A stretch of 11,470 nucleotides of DNA from the NCBI GenBank assembly GCA_003024985.2, contig PXIH01S0003350.1; one strand, 5' to 3'. Numbering within the stretch: the first letter of the stretch is position 1; the number at the start of each line of letters is the position of its first letter. Below the pieces are notes generated by a model that was given only the letters and a program-made list of their open reading frames with translations, was not told the origin of the DNA and made no database searches. Shown here piece by piece: positions 1-8,572 of the stretch. Source of the stretch: Euperipatoides rowelli. Taxonomy: Eukaryota; Onychophora; Udeonychophora; Euonychophora; Peripatopsidae. Made by a program: the position numbers and the translations under genes.

Positions 1-1015
1 TATTTGAAATTTTAAGATTAAATGTTAATCCTATGTAGATAAATATCTTGGGTCTCTATACTAGCACAATTTTATTTTAATAAAATATATTTTTACTTTA
101 CCATTTTAGCAATTTGCAAAAAAAAAAAACATGTCTGCTGTTTGACATAAAACTGGCATTGATTTTGTATAATTTCTTTTCCTTTAGGTAAATAAATTGA
201 TAAAAAGTGTCGTTTCCAGGTTTAAAATATCACTGATGGGGTTAGCATCGCTGATCTAGATTGCTAAAGTGTATATTCTAGCATTGTATCTGTCATAACC
301 ATAACTTAATTTTTAAGGTAAACTGCTTCAGACTCTGAACATTTTACAAACAATCTAAAGGATAATTTGGGGAGACCCTTAACCCTATCCCCTTCTCCAT
401 TTCTTGATCGGTACTGAAAATAAATAGTTGAAAAGCAGCTTGCCCAATCTTGTAAAATATATCTAATAAAGCTTAAAGAATAGTTAAAATGCTAACTACT
501 AATCTACCATTCCAAAACCTATATGTTTATTTACCCAAGCTTAAGCTAAATATTTTATACAGGAAAAGTGAGGTCCTCGACAAACATTAATCTAAACTAG
601 AAAAGTGGACAAAATTACCCTCTTTGTAAAATGGAATAGCAATTTTTATTGCTTTGTTTAGATTTTTTTTTTTTTTTCAAATCTCAGAGCTGAAAGAAAC
701 ACAAATACCCACCAGGGGTAGAAAAATTACATTGCCCCATCTAGGTTTCATAAAGTTTCATGGTCTAATGATTTCAGTTTATGCTGTAGGTTCAATATGA
801 TATTGTAGTATTAATTTTCATCAGATTTATAAATTCATAGTTTTGGATTTTTCTACAAGACATTTTTGTTGAAGATTTAGATCAATAAATACTGTACATA
901 ATTAATCCTAGAGTTCAATATAAGTTGTAAAATTTAATATTACTGTATATAATAACTTAAATTAATGAATTAATCTTACTTGGACCTAAGCAAAACTTTT
1001 TTTTTCTTTTTTTAG
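1..1015 (+). other. Probable intron ending in a strong splice acceptor
   Basis: No coding frame of note is visible in this AT-rich stretch. Its 3' end has a long T-rich tract (about 997-1013) followed directly by AG at 1014-1015, a strong match to a metazoan splice acceptor. The sequence immediately after AG is open and codes to a natural stop at 1068. I infer that this is the last intron of a plus-strand gene whose earlier exons lie left of the window. The tract contains A/T homopolymers (around 120-130 and 664-677) but no transposon I can recognise. The alternative is plain intergenic DNA with a chance acceptor. Confidence 0.45.
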
Positions 1016-1070
1016 GCAATACATGAATCGTAAGGGAGGCTTTAACCGACCATTGGATTTTGTAGCTTAA
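1016..1070 (+). CDS. Candidate terminal coding exon (C-terminus of unidentified protein)
   Basis: After the acceptor AG at 1014-1015, one leftover base (G1016) completes a split codon. The next codons (1017-1067) read QYMNRKGGFNRPLDFVA and stop at TAA 1068-1070. This would be the last 17 residues of a host protein. The peptide is basic then hydrophobic (RKGG, then FNRPLDF), has mixed codon use and lacks the poly-N/K/I bias of random AT-rich translation here, which is why I favour real coding. A 3' UTR with polyadenylation motifs follows directly. I could not identify the protein, so no symbol is given. No other exon is visible in the window, so this call rests on acceptor, peptide character and downstream signals together. 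Confidence 0.5.
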
Positions 1071-1185
1071 CAAAATATTGGTTTAATCCTGTATGTACAG
1101 TATGTATGTATTACCGTAATTATTATTAAGTATATTGAAGTATGTAAGTTTTCATTTATAAATAAAACAGTAAACAATATTTAAA
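1071..1185 (+). other. 3' UTR and cleavage region of the terminal exon
   Basis: This follows the TAA at 1068-1070. Four TGTA motifs lie at 1090, 1094, 1103 and 1107. In animal mRNAs the corresponding UGUA is the CFIm binding element and is usually found tens of bases upstream of the cleavage site. AATAAA at 1161-1166 is followed by cleavage-compatible sequence around 1175-1185, giving a short 3' UTR of about 110 bases. A genomic A run at about 1183-1194 follows. AATAAA is common by chance in DNA this AT-rich, so the exact end is inferred; later AATAAA sites could serve as alternative ends. Confidence 0.4.
1161..1166 (+). terminator. Canonical AATAAA polyadenylation signal
   Basis: Perfect hexamer 91 bases after the stop codon of the candidate terminal exon, with UGUA elements upstream. 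The placement, rather than the hexamer alone, is what supports it. Confidence 0.45.
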
Positions 1186-4100
1186 AAAAAAAAAGCATTT
1201 CCCAACATTTATTTATTTTTCACCGTTACATTACTGTACTGCATAGTAAAATACATTTTTTTCTCTATATGAGCTACAAATGAGTTTCTGGGAAGTTAAC
1301 AGTTCAATAAATACATGTAAAATTATTGCTTCTCAAGAATTTATAATTTAAATACTAAATTCCCAATTACTCTTATTGCAAACAAGTACTATTATAAACT
1401 AACAGAATATTCACTCATTAAAAAAATATTGATATACAGTTGTGAGGAATATGGAAATATATATATTTTCAAAGTATGTTGATGCTTTATTAATGCTATT
1501 GATCTTATACCCCATTCTTACACCAATTCAAACGCACGTTGTCATCTTGAGAATCAAGTGGTATGCAAATTTTGTATTAAAGTGTTCTACCCTTCATATT
1601 CTATATGCACCAATTTTTTATCCTTGGAATTAACTTGTTTTTGGGTCCAATTATATAATGATCAAATTATACTTCTTAATTTTCAAATTTAATTTTTATG
1701 GATAGAACACTTGTATTCTCTTGGAAGAGAATTGTAAACAAAATGGTGTACAACTAATATAAATATACAGGCATGTTGAAATGGTTGGTTGTAAATAGTC
1801 AACATGAACGGAATAGTTATTTACAAATCAAATTAACGCTTTATAAAATTAATCTGGAAATTCATGTAACAACCTTGTAACAAGTTTATATGGTGATCAG
1901 TGTGTTATCTTTTCCCACAGGGGAAAAAGATTTTAACTACCCTTCTCTATTTTATTTAAGCAACTATATTAGAGAGTATTTATTTAAGACATTCTGCAAT
2001 TGTATTATAAAATATCTTAAATAAATAGTTTATCATTCATTAAGGGGAGGGTGGTAATAAAAAAAACATGAATTATGGACAGGCCACATTCTAATATTTA
2101 GAAAAATAGACATTTTAACTCTTTAATCAACTTTCAGCTTTTTATTACATAAATTTAAATATGGCATATATACAGATAAAAAGCTAGTGAAAATGAAGCT
2201 TTTTTTCTAACTTGAGTACTTAAATAAAATAGAATATTTGACATTTTCTTGACTGGAGGGAAATGGTTCAAACACAAGGATCATCAGTTAAAATTATCTC
2301 AAGTATAACACAATAAGTTTTTCAAGCCTAATAAAGTTGTGTTTTTTTTTTCTGTACTGAATTTCTTTGAAGATGTCACAATCCATCATTGAATATTATA
2401 GGCTTATAGCGATAAAAATACTTAATACTGTACATATTAACATTCATAATTTATTTGGAGGTGCTTGTCACATTTTGTAGGTATTGACAAACAAAAATAA
2501 TTGAATTTAACCTAGATTCGTTATAAGAGTAATACTTCATATTACTGTAAATAAAATCAAGACTTTCAACAAAAAAAAAATGCTTTGTTTTTACTGTTAG
2601 TTTTAGGCAATAGCTTTTATAATATCTCATCTCCTTTCCATAATAACCCTTGATTCAAAAGTAATTGGGGGAGAAAAAAACCCCGCAAAATTTTCAATAT
2701 ATTTAGAATAAAATTGTTTTTTTTTTTTTTTTTTTTTAATCACAAGAATTCTAATCAGCATCCATGAGATTGGTAGTCCAATGTGCAACAAAAATGCCCA
2801 TTTTTTTAATTTTATTTTAATGATTCAACTGTAGTTAGAATGTTGTGGTTACCATTCTAGCTTCATTCCTAATTATAGATATCCCAGCATCAGTGTTTGA
2901 ACTAAATATTAGACATCTTCAGTATGAATTTTAATCCACATATTCAGTTAATAAACCAAATGTAGTAATAGAATGCTCTTTACTCTTGTAATTTTAGCCA
3001 AATTTATTTATTCCGATCCTTTTAGGAAGAAAGGAGGTAGTTTTATAATCACATTTTATAGACATTTTAATTACAATATTTAATATAAAAGGATAAGTAA
3101 ATATTTTCATTCCAAAGTTGTTGTTTTACTTTGTTCCAATTGATCAAAATAATTTATCATCACAATAAACTAGATGATGATAATTTATTTCTGTCCAAAA
3201 CTACTGCTGTTTTAGACAGAAAGCAGTGGCAATTCAAATTGTTTTAGTGAAGAGCTCCCATTTAAATTGACAAGTTTTAGAATATGCCAGGAAAAAAAAA
3301 GAAAAGATATCAAATTAAAAAAAAAAAAAAAAAAAAAACAATTCTAAAAATCAGATTGGGAGCATATATAAGATCCCATTTAAATACTGTTTTGCATTAT
3401 GGTATGCAAAAAATTCACATTTCTATAAAACAAAACTACACATAAAATACACCAGCTTACTGTATATAAAGCAATTATTTCAAGTAGCATGCTTAATGAA
3501 TTGGTCACAATTATTCCTTCACATTGTACAGTTTAGCTTAAGGTTCTTAAAGCATCTATAGTTTCCATAGATGTAGTTACAGTATTTCTTTATTTTAAAC
3601 CTTAAAGCCAATTTCTGGCAACTTAGTTTATTATATTCTTAAACTCCATCTTTCAGGCTGATGATTCTTTTAATGCAGCCCAATTTTCCTGTTCAATATA
3701 ATGTACAAACCCTTATTCATATTTTAATTTTAGAATATATTTTACTCCCTGCCTTCCTGGATAATAAAAAAAAAAATCTAAGAGTCATGTTCAAAGAAAG
3801 GTAGGAGAATGTGCTGAATCAAATCTTGTATATGAATCAGACAAAAGAAATTGGAAGCCGTCTGTCTTATTTGTATTACATTGTGCTTTTAATAATAAAA
3901 ACTAATGATGTTCTGAAACATAAAAAAAAAATGAAAGGAGTCCTTGTGTTTTACAGGCACATTTTTATAATTAAATTTAACTGCTGCTAAAAACTATTAC
4001 CACCACTGGACTTGCACCATCAAGCCTTTTTAAAAAAAAAAAGTTTACATACTGTATGTATTACAACACAAAAGGATGAAGTCAAAATTTTAATAATTAA

Positions 4101-4380
4101 CTCGTTAAAATCGAAAAGAAATTTTCAAGCTTATTAATTTTATTAAAATTAGAGAAAAATAACTACAGTATTTCAAACAGAAATAAATAGATAGAAAAAT
4201 ATACAAACAGTAATTATCCTTTAAAAATTTATAAAATATTTTTATTGCTTTTAATAATGATAGCCATAAGCAAAAGAAGGGAAGACTTTAAGACTTTAGT
4301 TTACTTGCCCCCAGGATATTGCTGCTACTCATGTGTAGGTTTTTAAATAAAAATTATCTATTATGGTGGTGTGGTTTTTC
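1186..4380. other. AT-rich noncoding DNA, no gene seen
   Basis: I see no coding frame with protein-like composition on either strand over these 3.2 kb. It holds long homopolymers (T run about 2717-2737, A run about 3319-3338), many scattered AATAAA hexamers, several TGTAAATA motifs of Pumilio-site type (for example near 1790 and 2545), and small inverted repeats: 1978-1989 with 2015-2026, and 3188-3201 with 3209-3222. If the upstream gene uses distal polyadenylation sites, part of this could be an extended 3' UTR; the sequence alone cannot settle that. Confidence 0.6.
3188..3222. repeat. 14-bp inverted repeat with 7-base loop
   Basis: TTTCTGTCCAAAAC at 3188-3201 is mirrored by GTTTTAGACAGAAA at 3209-3222, with one mismatch and a 7-base loop. 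It is a compact hairpin but too short for a typical pre-miRNA, and pairing does not continue outward. Function unknown. Confidence 0.6.
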
Positions 4381-4449
4381 ATGACGTAAGGTTTTCCGAG
4401 CATGCATATTGCGTATTTAATTGAAATTTGTCGCAGTTATGGCCACATG
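4381..4449 (+). promoter_or_regulatory. Possible promoter with CRE-like site and short first exon
   Basis: TGACGTAA at 4382-4389 is a CRE/ATF-type site. The next 60 bases contain several CpGs (CCGAG, GCGTA, GTCGCA), unusual in the CpG-poor DNA around them. ATG at 4439-4441 is followed by GCC ACA TG and then GTAAGAG at 4450-4456, a good splice-donor match, so a first exon coding for M-A-T plus two bases of a split codon is possible. No downstream acceptor or second exon could be confirmed in the window. It is speculative and could be coincidence. Confidence 0.2.
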
Positions 4450-4460
4450 GTAAGAGTTAA

Positions 4461-4480
4461 TTTATTTATTTATTTATTTA
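4461..4480 (+). repeat. TTTA microsatellite
   Basis: Five consecutive TTTA units. It lies just downstream of the possible splice donor at 4450 and just before the minisatellite. Confidence 0.85.
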
Positions 4481-4510
4481 GGGTTTTTAATTTAGTACTG
4501 TTAACTTTGA

Positions 4511-4774
4511 GTGCTGGGGAAAAGTAGATTTTTAACTCAGTAGGGAGGTGGTAAGGTTAGACATGTAATAAAATATTAAAATATAAAAAGGGATATTGAA
4601 CTTCAGTAGGGCTGGGGCTAAGTAGATTTTTCCCCAGTAGGGAGGTGGTAAGGTTAGAGATGTAATAAAATATTAAAATGATATAAAAAGGGATATTGAA
4701 CTTCAGTAGGGCTGGGGCTAAGTAGATTTTTTCCCGGTAGGGAGGTGGTAAGGTTAGAGATGTAACAAAATACC
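4511..4774 (+). repeat. Minisatellite, unit about 98-100 bp, about 2.7 copies
   Basis: Anchors recur in register: GCTGGGG at 4513, 4611 and 4711, and GGAGGTGGTAAGGTTAGA at 4543, 4641 and 4741. The spacings are 98 and 100 bases. Each unit runs GCTGGGG..AAGTAGATTTTT, a short variable C/A patch, GTAGGGAGGTGGTAAGGTTAGA, an AT-rich spacer (TGTAATAAAATATTAAAAT), then AAAAAGGGATATTGAACTTCAGTAGG. Copies two and three are closest to each other; the third breaks off in the AT-rich spacer near 4774. The units are much more G-rich on the plus strand than their surroundings. The 11-mer GGTAAGGTTAG also occurs alone at 6390-6400. Confidence 0.9.
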
Positions 4775-4890
4775 AATGTTATTTAATACATGTTAAATAA
4801 TAATAGTTTTGTTACTTTTACCGTATATTAATTAATTATAAGATATTGTAGTTTTAAGGTTAGTAGATAGTTGAAATTGTTTATTATAAT

Positions 4891-5048
4891 AGATGTAAAT
4901 TACTGGTAATTAACAGGCATATTTCTAATGTCTAATATTGAATTATTATTTTTAATATTAATTCATTATGTTGAATTGTTATTTCTAATAATAATTCAAT
5001 ATTACGGACATTAAAAAAGTGTCTGCTAATTATCGGTAATTTACGTCT
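4891..5048. repeat. Imperfect long inverted repeat (foldback, MITE-like)
   Basis: The left arm (about 4891-4952) is the imperfect reverse complement of the right arm (about 4988-5048). Matching blocks are AATATTGAATTATTA on the left with AATAATAATTCAATATT on the right, TAATGTC with GACATTA, and AAATTACTGGTAATTA with TAATTATCGGTAATTT. Arms of about 60 bp surround a loop of about 35 bases that is itself AT-rich and partly palindromic. No clear target-site duplication was found, so it may be an old foldback element or an inverted duplication. Transcribed, it would form a long imperfect hairpin. Confidence 0.7.
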
Positions 5049-6025
5049 GGCAGGCGCCATATTGGGGGCAAGTAAAGTGAAGTATTGCCCAAAAGAAAAA
5101 TCAAAGATGTCAAATATGTTAGTGCAGTTATAGTACAATTCACAATTTTATGAACCTTGTTATAATTTAAAATAAAAATAGCCCAGAAAATTTTAGCCCA
5201 TTATTATTGCATATAAAATTGGTGCATAATTTGGTGATGATTTTTTTAGCCCAAGTTTTCTATATAGATTTTTCATAAGGGAATCAATTTTTTTAGTTTT
5301 TTAGAGAGAGGGGTGTATTTTGTGCCAAATTTTATTTTATATAGAAAATAAACATTTGCAAAATGTTTGTATATGGGCATATTTCCAATTAAATACAAAA
5401 TGAAAACCTAATTTATCCGATCTACAGATTAAACCCATCTCCACAAAAAAAAAGTTATAAAGTTTTTTTTAAAATATTATTTGGATTGTTTTAATCATAA
5501 GGGGGCCTTAAAAAGTTTAGCATTTAAAGATATCAAATCATCTGCTATGATGATGTGATATGGTTTAAATTACCGGTATAAAAGAAACCCAATATACAGT
5601 ATATAATTTTTTTTCAAATGCACAATTGACCTGCAAGTGTAATAAACACATTTGAAGATTGATTTGTTGTTATCCGGCAGTGTATTAAATGATGAATGTT
5701 ATTGCATTATAAATATTTATTACTGTATAATAAAACATACAATAGAAAATTTTATGATGGAAGAATTTTGAAGTTCCACACATTTAGATTTTTTAAAAAA
5801 AAATAAAAGCAGCATTATTATAAAAACATTTCCCACTTCTTGCAATTTGTGCAGGTCATATTAATCTTTAGATGTAGACAGTGTTTGTGAAACATTTGAT
5901 TCAGAGTCTATTAGAACAAGAATGCAAAATTAGAATAGAAGTATTTAGAATAAAGATGAAATATGACAGGTCAATTCTTAATGAGATTCAACCTAAGCTC
6001 CATTGTGTAACTTAATATTAAACCA
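5049..6025. other. AT-rich noncoding DNA, no gene seen
   Basis: No supported coding frame on either strand. At its left edge is a GC-richer patch, 5045-5090, containing a minus-strand CCAATATGGCGCC (5053-5065), which resembles a YY1-type promoter site, and a small inverted repeat GGGCAA (5066-5071) with TTGCCC (5085-5090). The rest holds homopolymers and scattered AATAAA hexamers only. Confidence 0.55.
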
Positions 6026-6323
6026 TTAAAGGTCAAATGTAACGGAATTTTTTTTTTATTATTATTATTGATTTTCAAAGATAATTACTATAAAAAAAAT
6101 TCCATTGGAAATTTTTTTTTCAAAATGCATAAAAAAAAAGTTATTTAAAGATAAAATTAAGACTATTGCTATCCTCAGTCTGAGATTACACAATTTTTTA
6201 GGGTCTGAGATTAATTTGATGACAAAATAGTCCCTACAGCTGTTTTCTTTGTAATGATTTAACATGTAAATAGAGGTATTTTCAATCTGTATTAANAAAA
6301 AATCCGTTACATTTGACCTTTAA
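6026..6323. mobile_element. Non-autonomous TIR transposon (MITE) with TTAA target duplication
   Basis: The ends are near-perfect inverted repeats: AGGTCAAATGTAACGGA starting at 6030 and TCCGTTACATTTGACCT ending at 6319. Each is flanked outside by TTAA (6026-6029 and 6320-6323). The element is 290 bp and has no coding frame of its own, only homopolymer-rich filler. TTAA duplication is typical of piggyBac-type transposases, though these tips do not begin with the CCC usual for that superfamily, and TTAA, being palindromic, could also be counted as part of the inverted repeat. It would be moved in trans by an unseen transposase. An ambiguous base at 6296 lies in its right end. The close match of both tips suggests it is younger than the neighbouring LINE. 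Confidence 0.85.
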
Positions 6324-6460
6324 GTTTTCTATTGTTTATATATAAAAAAGCTCTTGACAATCTTATTTACATTAAATTTAAGGAGTTAGGGTAAGGTTAG
6401 TTTATAAACTGCAATTATAGAGATTCATATACACTTTTTGTTAAAGGAAAATAAAATCTT

Positions 6461-6544
6461 GAATGATGGAAATTAATTTTAATAGAAATTTAGATGAATT
6501 TTAAAAGACATCTAAATTTCTATTAAAACTAATTCCATCATTTC
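6461..6544. repeat. Long hairpin, 36-base arms with 12-base loop
   Basis: The left arm 6461-6496 and right arm 6509-6544 pair along almost their whole length. The loop-proximal 20 bases (TTTTAATAGAAATTTAGATG on the left arm) pair without interruption; further out there is one mismatch and one single-base bulge on each side. The loop is AATTTTAAAAGA. Such a fold could be a recent MITE remnant, an inverted duplication or a small-RNA precursor. No target-site duplication is evident, and no known microRNA is recognised. Confidence 0.8.
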
Positions 6545-6646
6545 AAATCAATTAATTCATGGAATTAACCGTCAATTACTGAGATATAGCCTAAATATAT
6601 TTATTTATATCAGTTTTCAATGTACTAAAATCACATGTCCTAATAT

Positions 6647-7181
6647 TAGGGGTACATACGTCCATATTTAGTATGGACAATACATATTTTAATGGTTTTG
6701 CCGTGTCTGTACCATACTTTATAAAAATGTGTAAATTGTCCATATTTTGGGATGAGATTGATATTTTTTTTTAATGTTTCAATTGATTTGATGATTTTCA
6801 TCAGTCTAAATATCAAAATAGTTAGTCATTGAGTTGGATCAGAGACTTGCAAGTTGCATTATCAGTTTAGAATTATGCAGATGTCAAAATAGTTTGGGAA
6901 AACACCGCAAATAGCGCTACTGCTTCTTGTGGTTAATTATCGAGCTTTGCAGAGTGCACTTGGACGACATGTCTGGCTTTTACATGTTTGCATAGTTTGA
7001 AATATTTAAATGTCTTTTTTTAGCGCCAAAAACGTACTACACTAGTGATATTTAGGGGGTGGTATCCAGGGGGGGGGGTCTGGCCATGCACCCCCAAAAC
7101 AAAATTAAAAAAAGATATTTCCACAAACAAAAAAAAAAAGCTATTGTCCATATTTAACCTCCAGAAAATATGATAACCCTA
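6647..7181. mobile_element. Non-autonomous hAT-like element flanked by CTAATAT
   Basis: The left end begins TAGGGGTACATACGTCCATA; the right end read on the minus strand begins TAGGGTTATCATATTTTC. Both carry ATGGACAATA at a similar distance inside (left about 6673-6682; right as TATTGTCCAT at about 7143-7150). Subterminal GTCCATATTT recurs at 6660, 6738 and 7146. CTAATAT flanks both sides (6640-6646 and 7182-7188), giving seven of the eight bases expected for a hAT target duplication. T/CAGGG tips with GTCC subterminal repeats fit hAT elements. A G-rich/C-rich block (7053-7098, including ten consecutive G at 7069-7078) lies inside. No transposase frame is visible, so this is a deletion derivative or MITE. 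Exact end bases are uncertain by one. Confidence 0.7.
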
Positions 7182-7231
7182 CTAATATGCAGTACATGTA
7201 GCTTTTCCTGCAGGATTTAAAAATTTTCTCA

Positions 7232-7300
7232 AAAGAGTAGGGCATCTGGTCTAGGGGCAGAGCTTTTACACTCCCCATCCTCTTCACTACACCACTACTT
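7232..7300 (-). mobile_element. Possible SINE fragment, minus strand
   Basis: Read on the minus strand, this patch starts GTAGTGGTGTAGTGAAGAGG and continues through a G-rich stretch to GCTCTGCCCCTAGACC. The opening resembles a pol III A box (TGGTGTAGTG), as in tRNA-derived SINE heads. It is GC-richer than its neighbours and lies between the hAT-like element and the LINE. No convincing B box, tail or target duplication was found, so the call is weak. Confidence 0.2.
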
Positions 7301-7502
7301 TTTTAAGTTATCAAATGAAATTGACTATCAAAAAAATGTATTTCTTTTTAGAAATTGATGGAAGGGGGAGTGGACTAGTCCTGTAAAGTGTAAACCTAAG
7401 ATATTTTTAATTGAAGCAACCCGTGAGTAATTAAAGACATTGAATTTCCTCTTTTCAGTTGTAATATGCATGGATTTATAAAAAAAACAACTAACTAACT
7501 AA

Positions 7503-8013
7503 CGAAAATTAAATTATATAATAACTGAAAATTTTGAAAAAGGTCTATATACAGATGTGATTTGTAATCTTACTGCAGCGTTTGATTCAGTAGATCTCAA
7601 TATACTTGCTAAAAAAAATATTGAGTGTAATTTCCTTATTTATTTGCAGGATTGGATTTGACAATTTTTGGTGAACAGTGATGAAAATAAGTATTAATAA
7701 CAAATTGTCGTCACCATATAAAATTAATACTGGAATTCCACAAGGGAGTGTATTTTCTGAGGTGTTTTTTAATATTTATTTAAGACGTACTGCTCAGAAA
7801 TTCAAAGATATTACCCTATTTTTTGCTGATGACCTAAAAATTTTCTCAACTATTCATAATGATGATGATGTTAATCTTCAATCATTGTTGGATAATTTGG
7901 TGAAAGATTGTAATGATATTAATTTAAAGATTAACTTAACAAAAACAAAATGTATCCAATTCAGGATAAAAAATCACAATTATAATTATAAGATTAATGA
8001 TAAAAAAAATTGA
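7503..8013 (+). pseudogene. Reverse transcriptase core of the LINE (broken)
   Basis: The first segment (7503-7658) reads NFEKGLYTDVICNLTAAFDSVDLNIL and so on, where FDSVD (from 7581) is RT motif A with the first catalytic Asp. It ends in TGA at 7659, and the frame shifts before 7678. The second segment (7678-8010) carries NTGIPQGSVFSEVFFNIYL, the motif B region (TGIPQGS at 7729-7749), then FFADDLKIF, where FADD at 7822-7833 is motif C with the catalytic Asp pair. NLKINLTKTKCIQF follows, like the usual motif D/E region. All three catalytic Asp codons survive, but stops and frameshifts separate them. The second segment stops at TGA 8011-8013, after an A-run (8002-8009) where the frame shifts again. 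Confidence 0.85.
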
Positions 8014-8152
8014 AAATGTTGATCATAAAGATTTAGGTATATTAATAATAAATTCAACTTTTTAAACACATATTCAAACTAATAAAATTAAAAAAAGATT
8101 TGGGTTTAAAAAAATAAAATAAATTATATTTCTCCAAAATTATTTAGACTGA
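8006..8152 (+). pseudogene. LINE region between RT and C-terminal segment (broken)
   Basis: After the A-run the next frame reads IENVDHKDLGILI (from 8009), matching the conserved V.H..DLGI.I block that follows RT in CR1/Jockey-type LINEs. TAA at 8063 interrupts it; THIQTNKIKKRFGF continues in the same frame to a second stop. A different frame from about 8128 gives ISPKLFRLIY, and the following segment resumes with YKPFIEYGS. The order of these blocks matches the family, so this is one decayed gene rather than several small ones. Confidence 0.65.
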
Positions 8153-8572
8153 TTTACATTTATTATTTACAAACCATTTATAGAATATGGGTCTAATATA
8201 TTAAACAAAAATTTTAGAAGATTGTCACAATCTATTATAGGATATGATAAAATTAAATTTTTGAACAGATACAAAAAACTTGGTTTACTTTTGCTGCCGT
8301 CACAAAGGATTTTAAGAAATGATCTTGTTTTCATGTATAATGAAATAGTTGTAAATAATAATAATTTTTTTAAACTAAATAAAACACAGAATAAGGGATC
8401 ACATAAATTTTCTATAAAAATAAAAAGAGTACTATCATTTGTGAAATGTAACTCTATTTTTTATAGAACCATTCGTTTTTGGAATGACCTAGCTTGTAAA
8501 TTTTTTGGCTTTGGTTTAAGATTCTTTAAATCTAAGATTAATGATTTTGTCATTAAAAATGTTTACTATTGA
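8153..8572 (+). pseudogene. C-terminal segment of the LINE protein
   Basis: This is open from just after TGA 8150-8152 to TGA 8570-8572, about 139 codons. It reads YKPFIEYGS near the start, then NRYKKLGLLLLPSQRILRND (the conserved Y..RL..L.L..L..RR.R.DL block with the following YNEI), and near the end SIFYRTIRFWNDL followed by FKSKIN, the usual final block of CR1/Jockey-type ORF2. A zinc-knuckle is not seen. Codon use is extremely A/T biased. The intact length reflects luck more than selection, since the rest of the gene is broken. There is no initiating Met of biological meaning; the segment is simply the downstream part of the pseudogene. Confidence 0.8.

Noticed and set aside
1442-1633. 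63-codon plus-strand open frame
   Set aside because: Composition is that of translated AT-rich DNA, with no motif, no homology recognised and no splice or promoter context.
3319-3338. Long A run as a possible retrotransposed polyA tail
   Set aside because: No coding or transcript-like sequence precedes it and no flanking duplication was found; similar runs occur throughout.
4511-4774. CRISPR-like direct repeats
   Set aside because: Units of about 100 bp are repeated in full with no unique spacers, in an animal-type genome; this is a minisatellite.
4932-5138. 68-codon minus-strand open frame
   Set aside because: It runs through the right arm, loop and much of the left arm of the foldback and looks like a by-product of it; only the YY1-like patch inside is kept as a weak finding.
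6065-6265. 66-codon minus-strand open frame inside the TTAA element
   Set aside because: Homopolymer-driven and with no transposase similarity; the element is non-coding.
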